Assembly: GCA_023454175.1 (NCBI GenBank)
Contig: JAEXRW010000019.1
Span: 1 to 29,156, forward strand
Length of the DNA stretch: 29,156 nucleotides
Origin: Bacillota bacterium
GTDB lineage: Bacteria > Bacillota > Clostridia > Christensenellales > JAEXRW01
Reading direction: 5' to 3'
Part shown: positions 23,977 to 29,156 of the stretch, one piece after another
Layout of the letters: every line of letters starts with the position of its first letter
How positions within the stretch are numbered: position 1 is the stretch's first letter
The notes under the pieces: model-generated
Databases searched by the model: none
Told to the model about the DNA's origin: nothing
What the model saw: the letters and a program-made list of their open reading frames with translations, nothing else
Program-made: the position numbers and the translations under genes

Positions 23977-24855
23977 ATGAAAAAGAACCGGCCGATCAAA
24001 GCGGGGATACTCATCGTGGTGCTGGCCGCTGCACTGGTCATAGCCCTGGGCATAGGCACCGCATCGTTTGCAATGGCGCCGCCGCCCAGCGAATCCCCTT
24101 CCCCAACGCCAACGCCCACACCATCCCACACGTGCACACCCAAGCCGAGCTGCTCGCATACGTGCCCACCAACCTGCACACCGAAACCGAGCTGCACGCC
24201 AAAGCCATCTTGCAGCTTTACGTGTCCGCCGACGTGCACACCAAAACCATCCTGCAGCTATACGTGCCCGCCGACATGCACACCGAAGCCGAGCTGCACC
24301 CCGAAGCCTTCCTGCAGCTACACGTGCCCGCCACAGTGGACGCCGAAACCGAGCTGCACGCCAAAGCCTTCATGTCCGCCGACATGCACACCGAAACCCA
24401 GCTGCACACCCAAACCCAGCTGCACGCCCAAACCCACCTGTACACCGACGCCGAAGCCCTCCTGCGGGACCATCGGGTACTGGAAGAACCACTGCGGATT
24501 TGGATCCCAGAAGGACTGCGTATCCCCGCTGCTGTACATTTGGCTGGGGGACAAGGGCGGCTGCAAAAGCGTGAAAGTAGCTACCAATGACTGCGCGAAG
24601 AATTACCTGAGCATGTGCGGCACGAATTACAGCTACTCCTCCAACGGGATCACAAAATTGTACGCACAGCTGCTGGCGGCCAAGCTGAATGTGAAGAACG
24701 GCGCGGACTGCGATGTAAACAGCGTGATCGACGCCGCGGACGGTTACCTGGGGCAGTTCAACGAGGGTGACTGGTGGCACCTCTCCAGCTGGCAGAAGAG
24801 CAAGATCCTGGGCTGGGCGGACAAGCTGGACGACTATAACAACAGCTGTGACTAG
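23977..24855 (+). CDS. Secreted Thr/Pro/Cys-repeat protein with C-terminal GYWKNH domain
   Basis: 292 residues. An N-terminal membrane-export segment (residues 8-33) is followed by a TPTP linker. Residues ~52-163 are a low-complexity array of about twelve PKPSC units, interspersed with SYTCPPTC blocks. The C-terminal domain (163-292) begins GTIGYWKNHCGFGSQKDC and includes LYAQLLAAKLNVKNGADC (228-245) and a Trp-rich end (DWWHLSSWQKSKILGW). The number of cysteines suggests disulfide cross-linking outside the cell. AGGAGG upstream fixes the ATG. One repeat has CPPQW where others have CPPTC. It shares the LYAQLLAA part with the protein at 26423-27088. A spore-surface or cell-envelope structural role is inferred; I know no named family. 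Confidence 0.8.
   Translation: MKKNRPIKAGILIVVLAAALVIALGIGTASFAMAPPPSESPSPTPTPTPSHTCTPKPSCSHTCPPTCTPKPSCTPKPSCSFTCPPTCTPKPSCSYTCPPTCTPKPSCTPKPSCSYTCPPQWTPKPSCTPKPSCPPTCTPKPSCTPKPSCTPKPTCTPTPKPSCGTIGYWKNHCGFGSQKDCVSPLLYIWLGDKGGCKSVKVATNDCAKNYLSMCGTNYSYSSNGITKLYAQLLAAKLNVKNGADCDVNSVIDAADGYLGQFNEGDWWHLSSWQKSKILGWADKLDDYNNSCD
24127..24471 (+). repeat. In-gene tandem repeats encoding TPKPSC units
   Basis: Tandem ~18-nt units (CACACCGAAACCGAGCTG type) with longer blocks encoding SYTCPPTC between them. They keep the reading frame throughout. Such arrays can vary in copy number by slippage or recombination. Confidence 0.75.
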
Positions 24856-24885
24856 ACCGGGATAAAACCATATAACAATAAGAGA

Positions 24886-24907
24886 GGGCTCCAAAAGGGG
24901 CCCTTTT
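24886..24907 (+). terminator. Terminator of the Cys/Pro repeat gene
   Basis: GGGCTCC (24886-24892), AAAA, GGGGCCC (24897-24903) and TTTT. A diverged copy lies at 26020-26040 after the pseudogene. Confidence 0.7.
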
Positions 24908-24919
24908 ACAGGTAAAAGA

Positions 24920-24952
24920 AAAACACCACCGGGAAATATTCGGTGGTGTTTT
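24920..24952. terminator. Shared terminator with 12-bp perfect stem
   Basis: AAAACACCACCG (24920-24931) pairs exactly with CGGTGGTGTTTT (24941-24952) over a 9-nt loop. It lies between the convergent genes at 23977 (+) and 25009 (-), and A/T tracts on both sides allow use in both directions. Confidence 0.8.
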
Positions 24953-25008
24953 GCTTGATCATCTGCGCACAATCATTTTTGATTTTACAATTTGCCCGGG
25001 GCCCTCTT

Positions 25009-25656
25009 TCAGTTTTCTCCTCTGCGGCTCAGTTCTTTTTTTGCTGCATCCCTTATGCCCGAGCAATCCATATGTATTACTTCATATTCATCCCCATAAT
25101 CAGACGAGACTGCAATTTTAGCATAATTCGTTACTGAAAAATCTTTTAATTCTGCCAAGCGGTCCAAGTCGCCTGAAGGGATATCCGAAATGCATTTTTC
25201 GACAACGCATTTCAGAGCATAGAATATATTCCTTGATTTTTGATATGATTCCTTATCCGCATATTTTATGAGTATATCAATCGCTTTGGGGCTTGGGTAC
25301 TTGTATAGGGCATTCAATAATATATTGCCGCTCTCTTGCCCTCCGATGACCCCGGTAAACTCATAATATGATTTTATCAATTGTTCAAATCCCTGTACGC
25401 TGTCACATTTTACGAGCGCAATGGCTATTTCATTTAATGCATTATATGAACAGCTACAATGCGTAGACGAATAAATACTGCTACTGGTCCTTTTCAAACG
25501 TTCAATCAATGCAAGTACGATTGCGGGTGAATAATTTTTCGCTTTCCCAAGTTTATGCGCACTTTTCACCACCAGTTTATCCTCTGAAGAGAAAAGGTTT
25601 TTCATATGTTGCTCATTTGGATCAGCAGCCAAGAACACACCCCCAATATATGCCAT
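25009..25656 (-). CDS. Hypothetical AT-rich helical protein
   Basis: 215 residues, not recognised. It is mostly helical with HEAT-like spacing (SPAIVLALIERLKRT, ALNEIAIALVKCDSVQGFEQLIKSYYEF, SPKAIDILIKYADKESYQKSRNIFYALKCVVEKCI). No signal peptide or membrane segment; the N-terminal MAYIGGVFLAADP is short and mildly hydrophobic. An extended -10 at 25686-25694 places the transcript start ~23 nt before the ATG, but the ribosome binding site is weak, so GTG seven codons in is possible. It is clearly AT-richer than neighbouring genes, suggesting acquisition. A solitary HEAT-like protein of this size could be an immunity or regulatory factor, but nothing here proves it. Confidence 0.65.
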   Translation of the reverse strand: MAYIGGVFLAADPNEQHMKNLFSSEDKLVVKSAHKLGKAKNYSPAIVLALIERLKRTSSSIYSSTHCSCSYNALNEIAIALVKCDSVQGFEQLIKSYYEFTGVIGGQESGNILLNALYKYPSPKAIDILIKYADKESYQKSRNIFYALKCVVEKCISDIPSGDLDRLAELKDFSVTNYAKIAVSSDYGDEYEVIHMDCSGIRDAAKKELSRRGEN

Positions 25657-25685
25657 GCGTATTCAAGTTTTGATATTTGTATAAT

Positions 25686-25694
25686 AATATAGCA
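25686..25694 (-). promoter_or_regulatory. Extended -10 promoter of the 25009-25656 gene
   Basis: On the minus strand, TGC TATATT about 30 bp upstream of the start codon. No clear -35 was found. Confidence 0.4.
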
Positions 25695-25791
25695 TATATG
25701 ATGTACCGAATAAAGAAATGGGACCGTATATCGACTCCTGATCGTTGACAACGTTGTAATTTTGATTACCTCATCCCGAGGAGATAAGAAC

Positions 25792-25989
25792 ATGGCAAAC
25801 GGAACCGTTTCGGGGAATATGAACGTAAAGAAAGGTGCGGCACGAGATGTGGATTGCGTAATGGGCGCAGCAGACGGCTGTCTGCCGCAATTCAACAAGG
25901 GCGACTGGTGACACCTCTCCAGCTGGCAGAAAAACAAGATCCTGGGCTGGGCGGACAAGCTGGACGGCTATAACAACGGGTGTGACTAG
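25792..25989 (+). pseudogene. Decayed copy of the GYWKNH-protein C-terminus
   Basis: From about 25819 the sequence repeats the last ~57 codons of the 23977-24855 gene, the TAG stop and its terminator. The reading frame begins at ATG 25792 with AGGAGAT upstream (first codons ANGTVSGN are unlike the parent) and reaches a TGA at 25909-25911 exactly where the parent has the second Trp of GDWWHLSS. It is otherwise open to TAG 25987-25989 with LSSWQKNKILGWADKLDGY preserved. As it stands it could make a 39-residue peptide. Partial duplication followed by decay is the simplest reading. Confidence 0.8.
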
Positions 25990-26019
25990 ACTGAGATAAA
26001 AACTTATAGCAATAAGAGA

Positions 26020-26041
26020 GGGCTCCGCAAGGGGCCCTTTG
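26020..26041 (+). terminator. Duplicated terminator after the pseudogene
   Basis: GGGCTCC (26020-26026), GCAA, GGGGCCC (26031-26037), then TTT. It was copied together with the pseudogene from 24886-24907, with a changed loop. Confidence 0.6.
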
Positions 26042-26069
26042 TTCCATTGACAAGCCCTGTCCGTTTTAT

Positions 26070-26351
26070 TTACCCTTCATTACAGGTGGAAGACTCCGAA
26101 CATGGACAGGCGTGCGCTGTACCACAAACGATCCCTGGCTTAGCCTCGGCTGTAACAGAAAATGAGAGGGGAAAACGGATACAGATCATCTGCGAGACCA
26201 TGAACGTGCAGGGATGGCAATCGCAGCAGCATTCCTCGATCTCGGGCGGGCCGACGCAGCACGATTCGATCTCCCCGATCTCCGCACCCGGAAAGACCGT
26301 AATTCTGGCTTCCACACAAATATGCTTATCGATCAAAGATCCACACTCCAT
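26070..26351 (-). CDS. Small cysteine-rich protein, diverged paralogue of the two upstream genes
   Basis: 93 residues with about 16 cysteines. The order ICVEARITVFPGAEIGEIE, CCVGPPEI, CTFMVSQMICIRFPLSF, and IVCGT matches the genes at 26423 and 27245 (CVxAxVTIxPxxxxGxI, FCVGDPVIGPC, CSFEVSQxICVQVPLTF, VCGTP), so it is a true but diverged member. An extra cluster ECCCDCHPC is unique to it. No signal peptide is seen. The start at 26351 has only a distant AAGGA. It lies 71 nt after the stop of the next upstream gene on the same strand, so it may be co-transcribed with it. Confidence 0.7.
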   Translation of the reverse strand: MECGSLIDKHICVEARITVFPGAEIGEIESCCVGPPEIEECCCDCHPCTFMVSQMICIRFPLSFSVTAEAKPGIVCGTAHACPCSESSTCNEG

Positions 26352-26422
26352 AAGTCATAAAATCCTTCCATTTTGCGGCAAGCCCCTCCAAGACGAAAGA
26401 TTGGCGTACCGCACACATTCAC

Positions 26423-27088
26423 TCAACATTTCCCCGGGCACCCGGGAAGAATCCCTGTATTAAAGGCCTCCAATGGCTGCTGGACGGCCGGAGCGCCTGC
26501 CTTCCCGCCGGGAGGGGACGTGGCCAGGAACGTATTTGCATCTGCGATAGCCGAAACGGCCGCTCTGCAGGTAGCCCCATTGATGATATTGAGATTGGCC
26601 GCGAGCAACTGCGCATACAGGAGCTGGTACTGGTTGGCAAACGGAGGAGAAGCCGGAGCCGGCGGCGAGGGCGTATCAAAATCCAGCACCCGGGCAGCGT
26701 TTGCTGCGGTAACAGTAAAACTGAGTCCGGCATTACCGATGCCCAGCACGACGGAACCACCTGCCGATGCGATCAGCGCATTGACCTGTTCGGGATTGGT
26801 GCTGAAATAGCCGATGGAAAGCGTACAACTGCATCCGCCAGTGGACGGCGTACCGCAGACGATACCCAAAGGCTCCGCTATAGCTATGGCATCAAACGTG
26901 AGAGGCACCTGGACGCAGATCTGCTGGCTCACCTCAAAAGAACAGAATTCCGCAGGAATACCCAGGCATGGGCCAATGACCGGATCCCCCACACAAAAAG
27001 TCCGGATCTCGCCAATGGCCACTTCCGGATTGATCGTGACCAGGGCTTCCACACACACGGTTTCATTCACAGTAGTCGGACAAGGCAT
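26423..27088 (-). CDS. Cysteine-rich protein with shared C-terminal LYAQLLAA domain
   Basis: 221 residues. Residues 1-~86 are the Cys-rich module (MPCPTTVNETVCVEALVTI..., FCVGDPVIGPC, CSFEVSQQICVQVPLTF, IVCGTPSTGGC), about four fifths identical to the 27245-27607 protein. The rest (SIGYFSTNPEQVNAL..., QLLYAQLLAANLNIINGATC) corresponds to the C-terminal domain of the 23977 protein, with a Pro/Ala-rich linker inside. No signal peptide is seen, as in many spore coat or exosporium proteins assembled from the mother cell. AGGTGGGAAG precedes the ATG, and a sigma-K-like promoter lies 35 nt upstream. Family name unknown; a spore-surface role is inferred. Confidence 0.78.
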   Translation of the reverse strand: MPCPTTVNETVCVEALVTINPEVAIGEIRTFCVGDPVIGPCLGIPAEFCSFEVSQQICVQVPLTFDAIAIAEPLGIVCGTPSTGGCSCTLSIGYFSTNPEQVNALIASAGGSVVLGIGNAGLSFTVTAANAARVLDFDTPSPPAPASPPFANQYQLLYAQLLAANLNIINGATCRAAVSAIADANTFLATSPPGGKAGAPAVQQPLEAFNTGILPGCPGKC

Positions 27089-27123
27089 GTATTCTTCCCA
27101 CCTACATTCATCCGTTTATGGTT

Positions 27124-27155
27124 TACAATATGAAAGATACATCCCCGGTGTTACA
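27124..27155 (-). promoter_or_regulatory. Sigma-K-like promoter of the 26423-27088 gene
   Basis: On the minus strand TGTAACAC (27148-27155) is followed by CATATTGTA (27124-27132); AACA to CATA spacing is 16 bp. This fits the mother-cell sigma-K pattern (AC, 16-17 bp, CATAnnnTA) known in B. subtilis. The same two blocks occur at 27641-27671. Confidence 0.55.
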
Positions 27156-27185
27156 ATACAAATAACAATCGTGTATAGAAACAAA

Positions 27186-27218
27186 CAAAAATGCCCCCAT
27201 CCTTTTTGGTCTGGGGGC
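27186..27218 (-). terminator. Terminator of the 27245-27607 gene
   Basis: Read on the minus strand, GCCCCC (27213-27218) pairs with GGGGGC (27193-27198), followed by ATTTTTGTTTG. It isolates the two paralogues, so each has its own promoter. Confidence 0.7.
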
Positions 27219-27244
27219 GGGGCAGGCAAAAGTCCTGTATCCTT

Positions 27245-27607
27245 TCAGGCAGGCTCTTTCTTGACAGATTGCTTCGATATCCCGCATGAACCGGAAGCGC
27301 ACCCTACCGACTGCGTCGGCGTGTCTCCGGCGGCGCCCGTGGTTACCTGACAACCTCCCGTATTGGGCGTGCCGCAGACAAGGCCGGTCGGTTCCGCAAC
27401 AGCGTTGGCATGGAACGTGAGTGGCACCTGGACACATATATGCTGGCTCACTTCAAAGGAACAGAATTCTACTGGCGTGCCCGCGCATGGACCGATGACC
27501 GGGTCTCCCACGCAAAAAGTCTGGATTGCGCCGACGGTGACCTGCGGACTAATTGTAACCTGTGCCCCTACGCATACGGTTTCATTAACAGTTGTTGGGC
27601 ATGGCAT
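27245..27607 (-). CDS. Small cysteine-rich protein (paralogue)
   Basis: 120 residues from ATG 27607, chosen for GAGGTG about 8 nt upstream and for the match to the paralogue start; the open frame extends to 27661 over the promoter. It contains the complete Cys-rich module (MPCPTTVNETVCVGAQVTI, FCVGDPVIGPC, CSFEVSQHICVQVPLTF, VCGTPNTGGC) and then a short Ser/Gly/Thr tail (VGCASGSCGISKQSVKKEPA) instead of the LYAQLLAA domain. No signal peptide or catalytic motif. With 26423 it forms a recent tandem duplication. A structural, disulfide-linked role on the spore or cell surface is inferred. Confidence 0.78.
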   Translation of the reverse strand: MPCPTTVNETVCVGAQVTISPQVTVGAIQTFCVGDPVIGPCAGTPVEFCSFEVSQHICVQVPLTFHANAVAEPTGLVCGTPNTGGCQVTTGAAGDTPTQSVGCASGSCGISKQSVKKEPA

Positions 27608-27640
27608 TGCTATTTCACCTCTTTTGAATATGTTGTAATT

Positions 27641-27671
27641 TATAATATGTAAATCAACCATCTGTGTTACA
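27641..27671 (-). promoter_or_regulatory. Sigma-K-like promoter of the 27245-27607 gene
   Basis: On the minus strand TGTAACAC (27664-27671) then CATATTATA (27641-27649), a match to CATAnnnTA; AACA to CATA spacing is 15 bp, one short of the usual range. The distance to the start codon (34 nt) matches the paralogue. Confidence 0.5.
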
Positions 27672-27766
27672 GGTATAAACTGGTTAATATTTGATCGATT
27701 TATGAATTATCATATCAAACGATACAAGCACAACCGATACTTCATTTTCCAAATAAAATTCCCCCG

Positions 27767-27795
27767 TTTACAGCCGAAAGACGGTATGCTATAAT
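27767..27795 (+). promoter_or_regulatory. Promoter of the tRNA-Thr gene
   Basis: TTTACA (27767-27772), a 17-bp spacer and TATAAT (27790-27795) with an extended TGC. It is one of the strongest promoters in the window. Confidence 0.7.
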
Positions 27796-27840
27796 AAATC
27801 GGTCAACTGGCGCGGAGGCGCCATTTTTGACCGCGCCAGT

Positions 27841-27916
27841 GCCAACGTAGCTCAGCCGGTAGAGCAGCTGATTCGTAATCAGCAGGTCAGGGGTTCGAGT
27901 CCCCTCGCTGGCTCCA
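27841..27916 (+). tRNA. tRNA-Thr (anticodon CGU)
   Basis: 76 nt with encoded CCA. The D-arm GCTC/GAGC, anticodon arm GCTGA-TTCGTAA-TCAGC and T-arm AGGGG-TTCGAGT-CCCCT are all paired; the anticodon is CGT. The acceptor stem GCCAACG/CGCTGGC has one A-C mismatch at position 5-68, where most related sequences have A-T. The tRNA has its own promoter and terminator. Confidence 0.95.
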
Positions 27917-27927
27917 CAAGGAATGGC

Positions 27928-27967
27928 AAAGGGTTTGGCTGTACTAGGCCGGACCCTTTTTTGTTTT
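27928..27967 (+). terminator. Terminator of the tRNA-Thr gene
   Basis: AAAGGGTTTGGC (27928-27939) pairs with GCCGGACCCTTT (27948-27959) through two T-G wobbles; TTTTTT then TTGTTTT follow. Confidence 0.7.
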
Positions 27968-27993
27968 CGTTAAGAGTCGTCACCCTCCTTTTA

Positions 27994-28025
27994 CCCCCCA
28001 AAGCTACGTCCGGGGGCTCTTTTTA
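27994..28025 (+). terminator. Second terminator downstream of the tRNA
   Basis: A CCCCC run (27994-27999) pairs with GGGGG (28012-28016), followed by CTCTTTTT. Beyond it, to 28308, lies a GC-rich stretch with no convincing gene; its composition differs from the AT-rich intergenic DNA before the tRNA. Confidence 0.5.
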
Positions 28026-28308
28026 TTCCTGCTAGCGTCTGTCCGTGCCCGGGAGGCGGGCCTTTTGGGCCAATCTCTCAGGCGCAAGGCTCGGTGGCGC
28101 CAGGCTCACTCCCAGGGCAGTCCCGCCTTCTCTTGCCCGGCGCTGTCCGTCCACGCCGTCTTGCTCCCAGCGCGAGCAGGCGCCTGTGCCTGTCAAGCGC
28201 GGAGCCAAGGGTTTCGTCCGCCAGTCTGGCTGAAATATCCTGATATGATTGCCAAATATTTAATTCTCGCCAGAGAGTTAGGCATGGGGGCCATGAGATT
28301 GTTTCGTC

Positions 28309-28337
28309 TTGACATCTTCCGTCGAATTTTCGATAGC
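28309..28337 (+). promoter_or_regulatory. Candidate promoter of the Fur/PerR-type gene
   Basis: A consensus TTGACA (28309-28314), 17 bp, and a weak -10 GATAGC (28332-28337). The operator palindrome at 28344-28361 follows directly. Confidence 0.4.
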
Positions 28338-28343
28338 CTGAAA

Positions 28344-28361
28344 ATAAGAATATATTCCTAT
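28344..28361. promoter_or_regulatory. Fur/PerR-type operator palindrome
   Basis: ATAAGAATA TATTCCTAT is an 18-bp inverted repeat with one mismatch per arm, 13 bp before the regulator's start codon. AT-rich palindromes of this length are typical Fur-superfamily boxes. Autoregulation is inferred. Confidence 0.5.
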
Positions 28362-28374
28362 CTGGGTCGTGGCC

Positions 28375-28872
28375 ATGGCTCTGGATGAAAACGAGATCGC
28401 GCTGCGCATGGAGGCCTTCTTCCGGGCTTGCAGGGAAGCCAGGGTCAGGCTGACTCCTCAGCGTGCCGAAATATTTCGTGAAATCGCCGCGAGCGAAGAG
28501 CACCCCGATGCGGAGTCGATCTACAAGGGCGTGCGCGCGCGGCTCCCGGCCATCTCGCTGGACACGGTCTACCGCACCTTGTGGTGGCTCACCGAATTGG
28601 GATTGGTGAACGCGCTCGGACCGGCGAGGGACCGCACGCGCTTCGATGCGAATCTGTCGCGCCACCATCATTTCGTCTGCATCGTTTGCGGGCTGACACG
28701 CGATTTCTACAGCGAAGACCTGAACATGCTGGCGCTTCCTGAATCAGTCGCCGCAATCGGATCGATCGAAAGGACGCAGGTGGAGGTGAAGGGCATCTGC
28801 AACGCCTGCGCTGCGAAGCGGAAGGGATCGGTGTCGCATCCCTTTGGCGTCGAAAATGTCGACGAGAAATGA
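28375..28872 (+). CDS. Fur-superfamily regulator, probably PerR-like
   Basis: 165 residues from ATG 28375 (a GTG at 28369 is also in frame; neither has a strong ribosome binding site). The winged-helix domain has VRLTPQRAEIFREIAAS and the recognition region SLDTVYRTLWWLTELGLV (61-78). The metal-binding half has RFD (D91), HHHF (H97-H99), C102-x2-C105 (CIVC) and C142-x2-C145 (CNAC); the four cysteines make the structural zinc site, and the His/Asp set fits the regulatory iron/manganese site. katG begins 122 bp downstream, so peroxide-responsive repression is likely. Codon use and the GC-rich upstream DNA look more proteobacterial than the rest of the window. Confidence 0.88.
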   Translation: MALDENEIALRMEAFFRACREARVRLTPQRAEIFREIAASEEHPDAESIYKGVRARLPAISLDTVYRTLWWLTELGLVNALGPARDRTRFDANLSRHHHFVCIVCGLTRDFYSEDLNMLALPESVAAIGSIERTQVEVKGICNACAAKRKGSVSHPFGVENVDEK

Positions 28873-28900
28873 CCGGGCAGTCACCTTGGGCTTTCGACGC

Positions 28901-28918
28901 ATGACGCGCAAGCGTCAT
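28901..28918. repeat. Hairpin between the regulator and katG
   Basis: ATGACGC, GCAA tetraloop, GCGTCAT: a perfect 7-bp stem with a GNRA-type loop. No T-run follows, so it may stabilise RNA or attenuate rather than terminate. Confidence 0.45.
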
Positions 28919-28994
28919 CTTGAAGCCGTACATGGTCAACTGGAAATTCGAATGGATATGTGGAGCACTTTATAAAATTCAAGGAGGTTGCTGT

Positions 28995-29156
28995 ATGAGT
29001 GACGAGAAAAAGTGTCCGGTAACGGGCAGGGCCAGCCGTCAAGTCGCCGGCGGCGGTACTTCCAACCGCGACTGGTGGCCGAACCAGTTGAACCTGCACA
29101 TCCTGCACCAGCATTCCTGCAAGTCCAACCCCATGGGCAAGGATTTCAACTACGCG
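28995..29156 (+). CDS. katG: Catalase-peroxidase, N-terminal fragment (runs off the window)
   Basis: Only the first 54 codons are present; the gene continues past the window end. The start MSDEKKCPVTGRAS and the motif DWWPNQLNLHILHQHS...NPMGKDFNYA are diagnostic for the N-terminus of bifunctional heme catalase-peroxidases, which remove hydrogen peroxide in the cytoplasm. AAGGAGG (28981-28987) lies 7 nt before the ATG. The upstream PerR-like regulator fits peroxide control. KatG is uncommon in strict anaerobes of this kind, which adds to the signs of transfer. The catalytic Trp-Tyr-Met region lies outside the window. Confidence 0.92.
   Translation, partial: MSDEKKCPVTGRASRQVAGGGTSNRDWWPNQLNLHILHQHSCKSNPMGKDFNYA

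Noticed and set aside
24127..24471. Regular short repeats that could suggest a CRISPR array
   Set aside because: They are in frame inside a gene and encode TPKPSC units; there are no unique spacers and no cas genes.
25909..25911. In-frame TGA as a recoded (selenocysteine or tryptophan) codon
   Set aside because: The parent gene has TGG here, no SECIS-like hairpin was seen directly after it, and other genes in the window use TGA as stop (for example the ABC ATPase gene at 13020-13022).
25602..25958. 118-residue minus-strand ORF
   Set aside because: It is antisense to the pseudogene copy and overlaps the 25009-25656 gene start; no recognisable protein features.
28060..28110. AATCTCTCAGGCGCAAGG resembling the 3' side of a glycine riboswitch
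   Set aside because: The matching 5' GAGAG strand and the conserved core are missing, and no glycine gene follows.
28078..28671. 197-residue minus-strand ORF
   Set aside because: It overlaps the Fur/PerR gene on the other strand and shows no family features.

Overview
The window looks like chromosomal DNA of an anaerobic, probably spore-capable member of the Clostridia (Firmicutes). The evidence is strong GGAGG-type ribosome binding sites, lipoprotein signals, a DapA/DapB lysine operon, the redox chaperone Hsp33, a short-form adenosylhomocysteinase and candidate mother-cell (sigma-K-like) promoters. Many promoters carry an extended -10 (TGN TATAAT). Genus cannot be read from the sequence. 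The last ~1.1 kb (a Fur/PerR-type regulator and the start of katG) reads differently from the rest and may be transferred DNA or an assembly join.

Layout. 1-391: a possible decayed IS end, a terminator and a promoter. 392-4797: a beta-lactamase-fold serine hydrolase lipoprotein and a large secreted GLUG / cadherin-like-domain protein. 4875-7768 (minus): dapB fused to two ACT domains, dapA, and an unrecognised protein with an internal duplication. 8239-9911: a SAM methyltransferase and hslO. 10273-14167: a TetR-regulated export operon (TetR, HlyD-type adaptor lipoprotein, ABC ATPase, ABC-2 permease) with a palindromic operator over its promoter. 14526-19094: a tightly overlapping operon of a TPR protein, a HEAT-like protein, an HD phosphohydrolase and an RlmL-type RNA methyltransferase. 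19193-19701: a DUF559 nuclease-fold gene between 24-bp inverted repeats. 20036-22841: a PlsC-type acyltransferase with zinc ribbon, then adenosylhomocysteinase. 23084-23734 (minus): a molybdopterin sulfite-oxidase-fold lipoprotein. 23918-27671: a locus of cysteine-rich proteins, comprising a Thr/Pro/Cys-repeat secreted protein, a decayed copy of its C-terminus, an AT-rich hypothetical gene and three paralogues of a small Cys-rich family. 27767-27967: tRNA-Thr(CGU) with promoter and terminator. 28309-29156: Fur/PerR regulator and katG (cut by the window end).

How the parts relate. The dap genes form one pathway step-pair, and the ACT fusion suggests direct amino-acid sensing by the reductase. 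The TetR operon is a self-contained regulated exporter. The Cys-rich locus is the most unusual region: two paralogues have near-identical upstream motifs resembling sigma-K promoters, a third gene has a weaker version, and two otherwise different proteins share a C-terminal domain, which together suggests a co-expressed spore-surface or cell-surface structure. Intergenic regions are rich in short AT heptamer arrays directly abutting stop codons, followed by GC-rich palindromes. All function calls are from reading the sequence; no database search was run.
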